Shown here in pieces: positions 32,779 to 43,270 of a stretch of DNA of 64,000 bases. A program made the translations under genes and the position numbers. The number at the start of each line of letters is the position of its first letter. The stretch's first letter is position 1. Below the pieces are notes generated by a model, which saw nothing but the letters and a program-made list of their open reading frames with translations, was not told the origin of the DNA and ran no database searches. Origin of the DNA: Fallopia convolvulus (taxonomy: Eukaryota; Streptophyta; Magnoliopsida; Caryophyllales; Polygonaceae). The stretch covers positions 10,846,091 through 10,910,090 of the forward strand of contig OZ024727.1 of assembly GCA_964016875.1 (NCBI GenBank). Reading direction: 5' to 3'.

Positions 32779-34362
32779 ATGTCTCATATTAGCTTTCATG
32801 ATCTTTCTAAGGGTAAGAGTGAATGGATATTAGACATTGGTGCAATTGATCATATGACACCTTTTATTGAGATATTATCTGATATTCAAGTCTTGAAATG
32901 TCCAATATATGTGAGAACTCCTGATGATTCAGTTACGACAGTTTGGAAAACTGGAAGAGTTGAGCTTAGTAAAGAGTGTATTTTGGAGGATGTTTTTCTA
33001 GTGCTAGAGTTCAGATACAATTTGCAATCCATAGGGAAGCTGGTGAGTGATGGAAAAATTGGAGCTACCTTCTATTCACAGAATTGTGTGTTGCAGGACC
33101 ATTCGACTATGGAAAATGTGGCAGTTGGACGACAACAAGGGGGCTTGTATAAGCTAGAAGCTATGGAAATAAAGCATGAAGTAGTTCCTGCAGCAAAGAA
33201 GAATAAAATGTGTTGTGTTACTAACACACACTATGATTGTAAGACTTTACATTTTAGACTAGGACATATGTCCATGTCTAAATTCGTACATTTGTCTTGC
33301 TGTAAAAACAGTACTACTGGTTCTACTGGTTTTGTTTGTGATATATGTGAACGAGCAAAGTGTCATAGATTGCCTTTTAAATCAAGAGAGAATGTTTCAG
33401 ATGATTTTTTTGACTTGGTGCATGTTGATTTGTGGGGTCTGTATTAGATTGCTACTTTAAATGGAGGGAAATACTTCTTAACTTTAGTTGATGATAGAAG
33501 TAGAGCAACCTGGATTTTCTTGTTGCATACTAAAGATCAGGTTTGTGGGATTTTAAGGGATTTTGTGAAGATGGTTGAGACACAATTTGGGAAGGTTCCT
33601 AAGAAGTTTAGGTCAGAGAATGGTTCAGAAATTGTGAATCAAGATTGCAAAAGGTTGTTTGCTGAATTAGGGATTTTACATCAGAAAACTATGGTTTACA
33701 CTCCACAACAGAATGGAGTGGTGGAGCGTAAACATAGCCATTTTTTGGATACTCAAAGAAGTATAATGAGTCATGCTGGGTTTCCTAAAAGGTTATGGGG
33801 AGAAAGTGTATTGACAGTTGCTTATCTGATAAATAAGATTCCAATGGCTCATTTGGAGTGGAAAGCTCCTTATGAAGTCTTGTGGAAAAAAGAACCTTCT
33901 TATGATCACTTGAGAGTGATTGGGTGTTTGTGTTATGCAAAGTTAGCACATGGTCATCTTGACAAGTTAGAATCAAGAGGTAGAAGGTGTGTTTTGTTGG
34001 GATATCATGTTCAACAAAAGGGATATAAGTTGCTGGATTTACAAACTGATGAAGTATTTTGTAGCAGGGATGTTAAGTTTTTTGAAGATATTTTTCCTTA
34101 TAAAGATTGTTCTAGAGTCATTCCATCTAGGCTTTTTTCTGGACAGTTTTGTGACATGAAACAGATACATGGTGATGATGATGATGATGATGTTCACAAT
34201 GAGACAAAGGAGGTGATTCAGACATCTGAAGAGGTTGTAGTACAACAGCATGAACCAGAAATACCAGTAGGTCAACCTGTATTAAGAAGGTCAACTAGAG
34301 AAAAGGCTCCACCAGTTTGGTTGAAAGATTATGCAGTGCACACAATCTCTTCTTATGCATAA
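32779..34362 (+). pseudogene. Copia protease and integrase, broken
   Basis: The frame starts with a protease core, WILDIGAIDHM, where the family has WILDSGA.DHM, so the catalytic Ser/Thr after Asp is Ile. Next comes the integrase zinc finger with LHFRLGHMSMSK and CDICERAK. A stop interrupts VDLWGLY at 33445; reading resumes in the same frame with TLVDDRSR, FRSENGSE and TPQQNGVVERKH. The middle catalytic Asp of the D-D-E triad (normally RSDNG) is Glu here. The C-terminal GKR-like region ends with RRSTREKAPPVWLKDY, the usual join to RT. The frame stops at 34362, six bases before the MULE. Confidence 0.85.
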
Positions 34363-34368
34363 ATCATT

Positions 34369-35458
34369 GGCTCAAAACATATACAGCCCCATGTACTTGT
34401 GCAAATTGGTCATATAGACACCCCACCTTTGATTTGGACCTATTGAACACTTAAAACTTAATAATTTGGACCTATTAAACACTTGGTCGCTGATGTGGCG
34501 ATGCGCATGTAAATCAAACGTTAATGGGCGAGTGGCTCTTTCAATCCCATAGAATATAAAGCTGACATGGCATTAATATCATTAAAAAAACAAAAAAAAA
34601 CACAATCTCTGCAAATGGAAAATTCGTCTCCTCCAGGTCTCTCCCTCCTCTCCCTTAAATTTGTGTCGTCTCCTCGCCGGCCGCCTCCCTCACCTTCGCC
34701 GATCCCTGCAAATGGAGTCGTTGTCGGAGATTTGTCCCTCACGGACCTTATCCGGCTCGATCTCTCCAGCAATGAACTCACCGATTCAATTCCGATCGAC
34801 CTCGGGGAATTCAAGATCCGACCCAAATCGGTTTTGTGGTACCAGATCCGACCCAAATCGCAACTAGAAGTACCAGATTTGAACAAACCGAACGCCATCG
34901 ACGTCGTGGGTGCTAGAACCGCCGAATCTAGTAAGTTAGGGTTTTTTGGGTTTTTGGGTGGTGGTCGCTAGTCCGAGCGCAAGTGGAGGGATGCTAGGGG
35001 GAAGCGGAGGTGGGTCGTGTCAAAGATTGGCATGTCGGACCCGACTGGTTGGGGACGTCGGAGGCGACGGGAGGGCGCCCAAGTCAGGGCCGGGGAGTGA
35101 AGTCGGGAGAGAGATCGAAGTCGGGGAATAGATTTTACGCTTTTATTTTTCTTTTTTTTAAATAATTTATTTTAATTAACCTTAATTTTTTTTACTTAGG
35201 TGGCAAAAATAGAACCTTTAAATTTTTTGCTTATGTGGAAAAATAGGCTTATGTGGCAAAATAGGCTTATGTGGCACACATTTGGACAAAAGTTGGAATA
35301 TGTTAGCGCGAGTGTATTACACGCAATGAGGACATCCGTGAAGAGGTGCTTAATAGGTCCAAAATGTTAAGTACAAGTGCTCAATCGGTCCAAACCAAAG
35401 GTGAGGTGTCCAAGTGACCAATTTGCACAAGTATAGAGGGTTGTATATGTTTTGAGCC
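34369..35458. mobile_element. Mutator-like element with captured gene fragment (MULE 1)
   Basis: Inserted in the copia element between integrase and RT. The target duplication is a perfect 10 bp, ATAAATCATT, at 34359-34368 and 35459-35468. Long terminal inverted repeats of about 120 bp start GGCTCAAAACATATACA and share CTTGTGCAAATTGGTCA and TTTGGACCTATT. A 9-11 bp duplication with long TIRs is the hallmark of Mutator-like elements. No transposase is present. The interior (about 34620-35130) is GC-rich and includes a leucine-rich-repeat fragment, so it fits the Pack-MULE class. Confidence 0.9.
34733..34815 (+). pseudogene. Captured leucine-rich-repeat fragment
   Basis: Within a 134-codon frame (34567-34971), residues 57-83 read LTDLIRLDLSSNELTDSIPI then DLGEF. 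This matches one full plant LRR (LxxLxxLDLSxNxLxGxIPxxLGxL) as found in LRR receptor kinases. Flanking residues are low-complexity Ser/Pro. A small duplicated word, GATCCGACCCAAATCG, follows at 34816 and 34845. The fragment was probably copied from a host receptor-like gene; the parent is not in this window. Confidence 0.65.
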
Positions 35459-36141
35459 ATAAATCATTAGGCACACAACATTCATGACACAGGTTATGTC
35501 AATTCATGAACCAGGGAGTTATAATCAAACTCGAAAGGATGATAAGTGGATTGAGGCTATGAACAAAGAGTTGGAAGCTCTTGAGAAAAATGGTAATTGG
35601 GTTCTCACATCTTTGCCAAAAGGGTCACAAAGCCATATCTTCTAAGTGGGTGTATAAGGTGAAATACAAGAGTGATGGGAGTCTAGATGGATATAAGGCT
35701 CGATTGGTTGTGAAAGGGTATAATCAGAAGATTGGAAAAGATTATAAACATACTTTTACCCTGGTTGCTAAGTTGCCTACTGTTAGAGTTGTGATAGCTC
35801 TTGCTACTGCTAAAAATTAGCCTATACATCAAATGGATGTTAATAATGCATTTTTGCATGGGTTCTTGGATGAAGAGATTTACATGGTATCACCAAAGGG
35901 TTATGATAAGGCAAAGACTGGTGAGGTTTGTAAGTTGCAAAGGTCTTTATATGGTCTAAAACAAGCTGTTCGGCAGTGGAATATTGAATTGACAACTTTT
36001 TTGCTCAAGCTTGGGTATAAACAATCATATTCAAATTATAGTTTGTTTGTGAAGGATAATGCACAAGGATTTACAGCCTTGTTAGTATATGTAGATGATG
36101 TTTTGGTTAGTAGTTCAGATGAAAGTGAGATTGCTTCTGTC

Positions 36142-36630
36142 CAATGTTATTAGAATCCCGATCCGATTCTACGATTCTAGCGATCCTACGATCCATAACA
36201 CGCGAAACGATCCACGATCCCAAGTAGAATCTTATTGGAGTAGGATCTTAAATGATTTAGAATACAATCTCGACCCGATCCCGAATTTACATACGATTTT
36301 AACGATCCTATTAACGATTCTAACGATCCTACAAACGATTCTAACGATCCTTTAAAATGACGATTTTAATTATATATTATTAATAATTTTACGGTTAACG
36401 TATCATTTCCATTAAAATAGTTGACTAGTCCATCCTACAACATTTTTAATAATCATATTAATAATGTTTATCATGTTAAAAGCTACATATATAACAAAAT
36501 ATGCAGTATATTAGGTTATTCTTGCATATTTTTAGTTATAATGTAGGATCTTACGATTCAGCGATCCGATCTTACGATCCGATCCAAAAGACCCTCAACG
36601 ATCCAACTTAGAATCCCGATCTTGATAACC
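36142..36630. mobile_element. Small non-autonomous insertion with 11-bp duplication
   Basis: Splits the copia RT. TTGCTTCTGTC stands on both sides (36131-36141 and 36631-36641), so the host sequence reads through cleanly when it is removed. The ends carry GTTAT and GATAAC, a very short inverted repeat. The body is filled with CGATC(C/T) words such as AACGATCCTA and ACGATTCTA. The 11-bp duplication suggests a Mutator-like origin. It has no coding capacity. Confidence 0.75.
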
Positions 36631-37530
36631 TTGCTTCTGTCAAATCAACTTTGCATCAACAATTTACAATCAAAGACTTGGGCTTAGCCAAATATTTCTT
36701 GGGTATGGATATACTCAGGACTAGTACAGGGACTTATCTTTGTCAAAGGAAGTTTGCAGGACATCTTGATTGATTGTGGTCTTGATAATGCTAAGGGGGT
36801 TGATTTCCCTTTCGCTACTGGTTTGAAATTGATAGTTGATGAAGGAGAGAGACTGCAACATGAAGAGCAGTATAGGAGGCTGGTTGGTAGGTTGTTATAC
36901 ATTTCCCTCCCACGGCCTGATATTTCTTATGCTTGCCAACATCTTAGTCAGTTTGTTTCTTCTCCTCGTTTGCCTCATTGGAATGCAGCTTTGCATTTGT
37001 TGGGATATATCAAGAATACACCTTCTTTAGGGTTGTTTTATCCAGTACAAGAACAGCTCAAGCTTACTGGGTTTACAGATGCTGATTGGGTGCTTGTCTT
37101 CATACTAGGAGATCATTGACAGGTTTCTGTATTTTTCTTGGACATTCCCTGGTTGCGTGAAAAACAAAGAAGCAAGCGACAGTATCTAGATCATCCACTG
37201 AGGCAGAGTATAGGAGTATGGTGGCCACTACTGCTGAGTTGGTTTGGCTAGATTTCTTGCTTCAGGATTTGCACATACATGTTCCTAGACCTATTACTCT
37301 TTTTTTTTGATAATAAGGTTGCACAACAGATCGCAGCCAATCCTTGTTTCCATGAAAGAACAAAGCACCTTGAGATAGATTGTCACTTTGCTCGACAAAA
37401 GGTGCAACAAGGGTTTATCTCCACTTCCTACATTCCCTCTGCTTTACATCTTGCTGATTTGATGACCAAGGCATTTGGAATGGTTCGACATCAGTTTTTG
37501 TGTGTCAATTTGGGCCTCACAAATGTTCCA

Positions 37531-37544
37531 ATTTGAGGGGGGTA
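37531..37544 (+). promoter_or_regulatory. Polypurine tract of the copia element
   Basis: TTTGAGGGGGGTA lies directly before the 3' LTR start TGTAGAG, the usual position and composition for copia plus-strand priming. Confidence 0.88.
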
Positions 37545-37821
37545 TGTAGAGATATAAGTGTCCACGTGTAATGGTTGTTAAGAGATATTAAGCATAGTCA
37601 AACTTTGAATTGATTAGTTTGTTAAAACGCAATGTCACGTGTGTACACGAAGTAAAAGATGGATTTTACATTTAAATACTCTCTTGTACAGTAGCTTCAT
37701 TGGTAACAAACTGAATAACAGAATTGAGAGTTCTTCTTCCATGTCTGTCTTTCTTCTCGTTTTCCTTCTTGTTTGATCGTGAGTGTGAGTGAGGAATTGA
37801 GTAAGATAGCTCAATTCTACA
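37545..37821 (+). repeat. 3' LTR of the copia element
   Basis: Same length as the 5' LTR (277 bp). The roughly nine substitutions lie within the first ~115 bp, for example GTCCACGTG in place of GTCCGCGTG. Confidence 0.93.
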
Positions 37822-37839
37822 CGAAATTGTGCCGGAATT

Positions 37840-38150
37840 GCAAGTCTTAGCCAAGGACGACGAAGAACACGATCATATTTTGTCCAAAATTGGAGGTCTT
37901 CGCTGAGGACGATGGAATTATGCCAGAATTGCAGGTCTTCGCCGAGGACACCGGAATTGCAAGTCTTCGCCGAGGTTGATTTTGGCCGGCGACGACGAAG
38001 AGCTCCCGAAGTCTCTTTGGTTTTCTCAGAATCTGGGAGAGACGATAATGGGAGGTGAGAAGAATGGCTTTAGAGAAAAAAATGGTTGTTCTTAGATAAT
38101 GATAGAGGAGAGACGAGTATGAGGACGACAATGAAAAATATTAATCGGGT
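37840..38150. repeat. Tandem GGTCTTCGCCGAGGAC words (right part)
   Basis: The continuation of the array seen left of the copia element, with copies near 37844, 37893, 37932 and 37960 spaced 28-49 bp apart. On the minus strand it reads as repeated SSAKTCNSG peptides, but no gene is supported. Confidence 0.6.
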
Positions 38151-38191
38151 GAAATATCAAATTGAGTGAAATGATCAAATTGGGTGAAATA

Positions 38192-38383
38192 TTTTTTTTT
38201 GATTTGGTAAGATTTACGGTAGCCCAAGTACTACTTAGAATAGCCTAGAGCACCCGTAAACGGGTGAGAACTGGTTTACTAACCAATTCTAAGAAAGAAG
38301 GGCAAACCGTCGCCCTGGATACTCGAACCTGAGACCTCTTGCACATTGGCAAGAGGCTCAACCGTTGAGCCATGAGCACTTGC
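38192..38383 (-). mobile_element. Intact tRNA-derived SINE
   Basis: Flanked by a perfect 17-bp direct repeat, TCAAATTGGGTGAAATA, at 38175-38191 and 38384-38400. On the minus strand it shows an A box (TGGCTCAACGG, about 38372-38362) and a B box (GGTTCGAGTATCC, 38329-38317) spaced as in a tRNA promoter. It ends with a poly-A tract (T run at 38192-38200 on the plus strand). About 192 bp, the normal SINE size. It should be transcribed by RNA polymerase III and mobilised by a LINE. Confidence 0.88.
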
Positions 38384-38560
38384 TCAAATTGGGTGAAATA
38401 TTGAATGAGGGTATAGGTTGGGAAAAATCAAATGGGGTGGGACCCACCTCACTTATATTTTGGTAGATAAGTTTGCTTAATTGAAATAAGGTGAGGGTGC
38501 TGATTATTTTTTAAGCAGATAAGTATCGGAAATAAATATGTTATTTGAAACAAACTAGTT

Positions 38561-40430
38561 GTACCAACTGTCATGCACGACTACGACTCATCAATTTTTA
38601 GATATTTTACAAATATGGTATTAATAAAGTAAATATCCAAAAATAAATAAAAAGACAAAAATAATGTAAATTCTTAAAAAAATTAATCAATTTCAATTCT
38701 TTAAAAATCTTTTCCATAGGTAGGAGATTTCCTTTTCCATAGACTAGGTGTGGTTATTCAAAAAGGGATTGGAGCACATATTGTTGCTCGGCTCTCGTCC
38801 AATTTTTTGGTTCATGCTGAAAATGTGTCTAATTCTTTGTAATGATTACAATTATTAAAGAAAAAATATTTTAAATTTAATATTAAAAAACTAATAAATA
38901 AAAAGTTAAAAAGATAATTAATAAGAAAAGATATAAAAAATAAAAATTTTTACAGATAAAAAATCTTCTATATTTACAAAAAAATCTAAAAAGAAAATTA
39001 AGGAAAAGACAATATAATTTTTTAATAAAAATTTAATTTAGGCAAGTAATTATATAGATTTTTAAAAATTTTACTTTTTTATCAAAATTTGATTTAAGAT
39101 AAATATTTTTTACAAATAGATAAAAAGATAAAGATAAAATAATTTTTATTATTTTTAATTAAAATTCGAATTAATTTTTTCCACATAAATAAATAGAAAG
39201 GAATTTAATAAGAAAAAATAATATAAATAATTATTTTTAAATATAAGGTGGGGCCAAAATTAATGTGGCGGTTAGGAAAGTTACAACTTTAATAATTATA
39301 GATAGATATAGCTATTTTTATTTCAAAGATATATATGTGATCACATGTACTGTTGTACCCATTTTTTCTTATCTATTTTTTAATTTATATTTTACAAATA
39401 TAATAAATATAATGCGCTTTTTTAACTATATTGGTCAAATATACTAATATTATTTTATCTTTGATTTTATTTGGGGATAAATTTTTACAAATATTATTTT
39501 ACATTTATGTTTACTTGGAGATAACTTTTTTTACATAATTAACTATTTAAAATTATTACTTTAATAAAGGGGTGATGTGGCGCAACATGGTGGCAGAAAT
39601 TGTTTCGGCTTTAGTTATAAGTAATAGACTAGTGTAAGGGCTCGTACCCTGTACGGATTTTTATTAAATATAAATAAAATAAATAAACGGTTAAAGTTAA
39701 TTAACTATAATTTAAATTTAGTCTTTTTCACCAAAATTAACTATAGATAATTAATTGTCTATCTCTTATGAAAAAATGTAATAGTTAATTATTTTTGTCA
39801 AAATTTAATTTAATCATTTAATTTTCAATCTTGTACGACAAAATTTAAATTTCTATCTTTTTTTGTCAAAATTCTATTTTAATAAAATATTTTCCATAAA
39901 TATATAAAAGGAAAAGGTAATTTAAATATTTATTTAATTATAAGAGCAATTTAAAAATTCATAACTTTTAAATAAATTTTTTACCAAAATTTGATTTAAG
40001 AATTTTTTTTATCAATTTTTTAATCATAATTCATTTTTAAAAGAAATTTTACATAAATAGATAATTGGCAATCTTTTAAATCAAAATTCAATTTTTCCTA
40101 TTTTATCTTTGTTTTAAAATTGAATTTTTATTTAAAAAAGATAGAAATTTACAGTATAAAATAGGAAAGAATATATATTAGACTCTAATATATATTCTTT
40201 CCTATTTTAATATACAAAGATAATTATTTTTGAAATTGGATATTAGATCTAATTTGACATTCTAATCTAATAATTATCTCTTATATATACTACTTTTAAT
40301 TAGTTTGATTTGGTTTTAATTATTTGGTTAATATATTTGGTCAATTTTTGACATTCTTTCCTATTTTAATTAGACACTTAGGAAAAAAATCTTTTCAAAA
40401 CTAAAAATAATCAATAAGTTTTTCAGCAAT
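38561..40430. mobile_element. Diverged AT-rich repeats, possibly Helitron-like
   Basis: At 38562, 39651 and 28678 the word CTAGT is followed within 15-30 bp by a small GC hairpin, for example GTCCCG facing CGGGA at 28686 and GTACC facing GTAC at 39664. An AT-rich body follows with shared words. One unit ends GTGATGTGGCGCAACATGG, then ATAAGTAATAGACTAGT at 39650. A hairpin close to a terminal CTAG recalls Helitron 3' ends, but the usual TC 5' end was not found. Confidence 0.35.
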
Positions 40431-40434
40431 TAGG

Positions 40435-41245
40435 AGAGACTTTTTTTTGGTAAATTATCTAAAATAGTTGTTAGGATCAATTGAAAAGAAATGTTTAAAT
40501 CTTTTTTTAATTTTTCCCCTAGATATTATCTTCTATAGTTTAGTTTGGTAATATCTTCTCCATTTTGATATTATATTTTTTTTATTTTTTAAGTGTATTA
40601 GTATCGGATAAAAACAAAAATTATCCTTGAGATTTTTTTGGAGCAAAATTCGTATCACATCTTTTGTTAGGATATTCTCAAACCAAAATTTATAATTTTT
40701 TTATTGTGTTATAGATTTTTTTCTTGGATATATTTTTATTTTTTCCTTAGCCATATTTTATTTTATAATACACATTATTTAATTAATGTATTGTCAAATA
40801 AGAATTCATATCATATTAGAAAGAATTTCAATCATTTACTATGAAAAAATTTAACTCAAATAAAAGTATTAAAATAATGTTTAGAAAATTTGTTTCCAGT
40901 TGATCATAGAATAATTAATTAAAAACTATATTTTAAAAATCTTGGTATTTGTATCATAAAAGTTGCTAAGAAATGATTTCTAAGTATCGATTTTAATTTA
41001 TAAAACAATAAATACGTAATTAATCTATTTATCTAGGAGAGACTTTTTTGGTAGATTATCTAAAATAGTTGTTAGGATCAATTAATATATATATATATAT
41101 AGATTTTATATTTTATATTCTATACTTTTGTTTGATAATATCTTCTCCATTTTGGTATTATATTTTCTTTTATTTTTCAAGCGTATTGTCGATAAAAAGG
41201 GAAAATTATCTTTTAGATTTTGTTAGGATATTATCAAACCAAAAA
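40435..41245. repeat. Direct repeat pair about 605 bp apart
   Basis: About 40435-40690 and 41036-41245 share GAGAGACTTTT, then TTATCTAAAATAGTTGTTAG, then TAATATCTTCTCCATTTTG, then TTGTTAGGATATT. Both are AT-rich and non-coding. They look like a decayed duplication or two ends of one lost element. Confidence 0.7.
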
Positions 41246-41547
41246 TTGTAAATTTTTATGATGTTTTGAAAATAAAATATATGGATTAATATGGTGATGA
41301 CATGTGTCAAATCTGACGTGGCACATTTTCGGAACGACATGTGGACAATGATGAGGTGGCGTAAGGAAATGCTTCTGAATTTGTGTATTGTGCGGACCGG
41401 ATTGTATAATTGATAAAAAAGACATGAATATGAAATATTGGGTTCCTCGGTGTCCAATAGCATTGAAGACTGTCACTAGTATGACATTTGAGTCAATTGA
41501 AGCTCGGGGGTCATTTTACAACAATCAAATGAATAATTTGTTCACTA

Positions 41548-42330
41548 CATATGAATATCACATACAATCAGCTTGAAAAAGACAACATGCATACTTGAAT
41601 AAGACAAATTTGGCATTCAATATTGGCTTAAACCATATACAACCCCCTGTACTTGTGCAAATTTGTCAGATAGACACCCCACCTTTGGTTTGGACCTATT
41701 GAACACTTAAACTTAACAATTTGGACCTATTAAACACCTGGTCGTTGACAATCTCGTTGAGTGTAACACACGCATGCTGAAATATTCCAATTTTTTGTCC
41801 AGATGTGTGCCACATAAGCTTATTTTGCCACATAAGATGCCACATAAGCCCAATCTTTAACACCATTATTTTAATAAAATTAGAAAATATAAAAAAAATA
41901 CAAAAATAAAAAAAAATTGCAAAAGTGCAGGGGGTTGTATATGTGTGTTTGACTTACACGTACTTCGCCACGTCAGCAAGTGTTTAATAGGTCCAAATTG
42001 TTAAATTTAAGTGTTCAATAGGTCCAAACCAAAGGTGGGGTGTCTATCTGACAAATTTGCACAAGTACAGGGGGCTGTATATGTTTTAAGCCATTCAATA
42101 TTCAATTGAAGCTAAACATCAAATCATACTAAGTTAAAAAAACAATATGCATACGTGAATAATCTATTCTCTTCATATGAATACCATATACAATCAAGTT
42201 GAAAAATACAACATGCATACATGAATAAGACAACTATGTTATGCAATATTCAAGTTAATTATTACATCATACTAACTTAAAAAAGACAATATACATAATG
42301 TACAACCTTGAATATTATTGAAGTTTAACA
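41548..42330. repeat. Decayed ~147-bp tandem repeat, split by MULE 2
   Basis: The unit starting CATATGAATA at 41548 recurs at 42173. Subtracting the 468-bp MULE and its 10-bp duplication gives a period of about 147 bp. Shared words are ACAATCA(A/G)(C/G)TTGAAAAA, CAACATGCATAC(A/T)TGAATAAG and CATCA(A/C)ATCATACTAA. A third, worn unit begins near 42300. Confidence 0.65.
41625..42092. mobile_element. Mutator-like element without cargo (MULE 2)
   Basis: Perfect 10-bp target duplication ATTCAATATT at 41615-41624 and 42093-42102. The TIRs start GGCTTAAACCATATACA and continue with CTTGTGCAAATTTGTCAGAT and TTTGGACCTATTGAACACTT, clearly the same family as MULE 1 at 34369-35458. At 468 bp it is little more than two TIRs joined by an A-rich spacer. 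Confidence 0.92.
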
Positions 42331-43270
42331 TCACATCATACTAACTTGAAAAATAATACATGTTTATGAGAATAAATGAACCTCTGAACAAGAATAAACA
42401 TGAAACCTCATACAAACACCTACCACATATCAATTACTAACAATGATATGAATAACACGACCTAAGATTTTTTTTCACATTCTTCAATCTTTCTTAATCA
42501 TCGCCTTTAATTATTCTCTATCTTCTTCTACGTCTCCAAACTCCTTTTATCTTCAACTTGATTAGAAAATAAACCACACATATATGAATAATAAAACACA
42601 CAAATACGAGTAAAAATGCACACATATATGAATAAGAAGACACATAGACCCTAAATCCTAAACTAATAAACCCTAACCATAAACTATTAAACCCTAATAA
42701 ATCCCGAATATTGATAAGATTTTTATTGAATGATATTGCGATGTAGCTTGAATGAACTATTATCATGTAATGAATAATATGGCATAGATGTATGAATAAC
42801 CAGACACGTATTATTGAATAATAAAAACACATGTATTGAATAATACTATTATATCACTTGAATAAATTGAATTCACTTGAAATAACAATTATGCTTATAA
42901 ATAAGTTATAACTATTGAACTAAGTAACTATGAATATTGTAAAATCATTATACCTCTAGTTGAATAACAATTCTATTATACAAGAATAACCACTAGTACT
43001 TATTCATCCTCTTTATATAATTGAATTGTTAACCAACTGATGTTGAATAATAGTTACATGTTCATTCAATAATCATTCATGTAAAGTTGAATAAGTTTTC
43101 AATCTACACTATATGTAATTGACAATTCTATTTTTTAGAGTCAGATGTTTAAAATTTCGTATACATTCTCATCAAAACAATATAAAATCCTTAGATCTAC
43201 AATTGAATATATTCATAATATGGGTTGAATAACAATATTTATAAACTTGAATAATATAATCCATAAAAAT
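42150..43270. repeat. Irregular array of the word (T/A)TGAATAA
   Basis: About 20 copies of TTGAATAA, ATGAATAA or AAGAATAA occur in about 1.1 kb. Examples are at 42155, 42220, 42584, 42627, 42791, 42812, 42836, 42859, 42960, 43043, 43092, 43223 and 43249. Spacing is uneven. This extends the tandem repeat at 41548 and resembles the GTGCATCAAAA array at 27765 in style but not in sequence. Confidence 0.7.

Larger units (their letters stand above)
35459..37544 (+). pseudogene. Copia reverse transcriptase and RNase H, broken
   Basis: RT starts with KWIEAMNKELEALEKNGNW, is frameshifted near 35630, continues with SKWVYKVKYKSDGSLDGYKA, a stop at 35818, QMDVNNAFLHGFLDEEIYM and the active site YVDDVLV. 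It is then cut by the insertion at 36142-36630 and resumes with KDLGLAKYFLGMDI. After a further frameshift comes GRLLYISLPRPDISYA. RNase H is seen as TGFTDADW, SRSSTEAEYRSM and HERTKHLEIDCHFARQ, ending near ALHLADLMTKAFG. The element cannot make a full polyprotein. Confidence 0.87.
31296..37821 (+). mobile_element. Full-length Ty1/copia element
   Basis: Two 277-bp LTRs (31296-31572 and 37545-37821), each beginning TGTAGA and ending TCTACA, flank a gag-pol interior with an initiator-Met-tRNA primer site and a polypurine tract. Flanks CAAAA and CGAAA fit a 5-bp target duplication with one mismatch. By eye the LTRs differ at about nine positions, all in the first ~115 bp. Coding order is gag, protease, integrase, RT, RNase H, the copia order. 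Two later insertions (34369-35458 and 36142-36630), several stops and frameshifts make it inactive. Confidence 0.93.
30711..38560. mobile_element. Possible TIR element split by a copia insertion
   Basis: The left end GCTCCGTTTGGCAAATTAAA then GGTACTTATC faces a right end that, reverse complemented, reads TTTGTTTCAAATAAC then CCGATACTTATC. The outer flanks CTAGTCTTAC and CTAGTTGTAC match at 8 of 10 bases. Without the copia element it would be about 1.3 kb. It contains a GC-rich coding-like fragment (31022-31156) and repeats of GGTCTTCGC(C/T)GAGGAC. A Mutator-like or hAT origin fits, but the ends are not certain. Confidence 0.35.
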
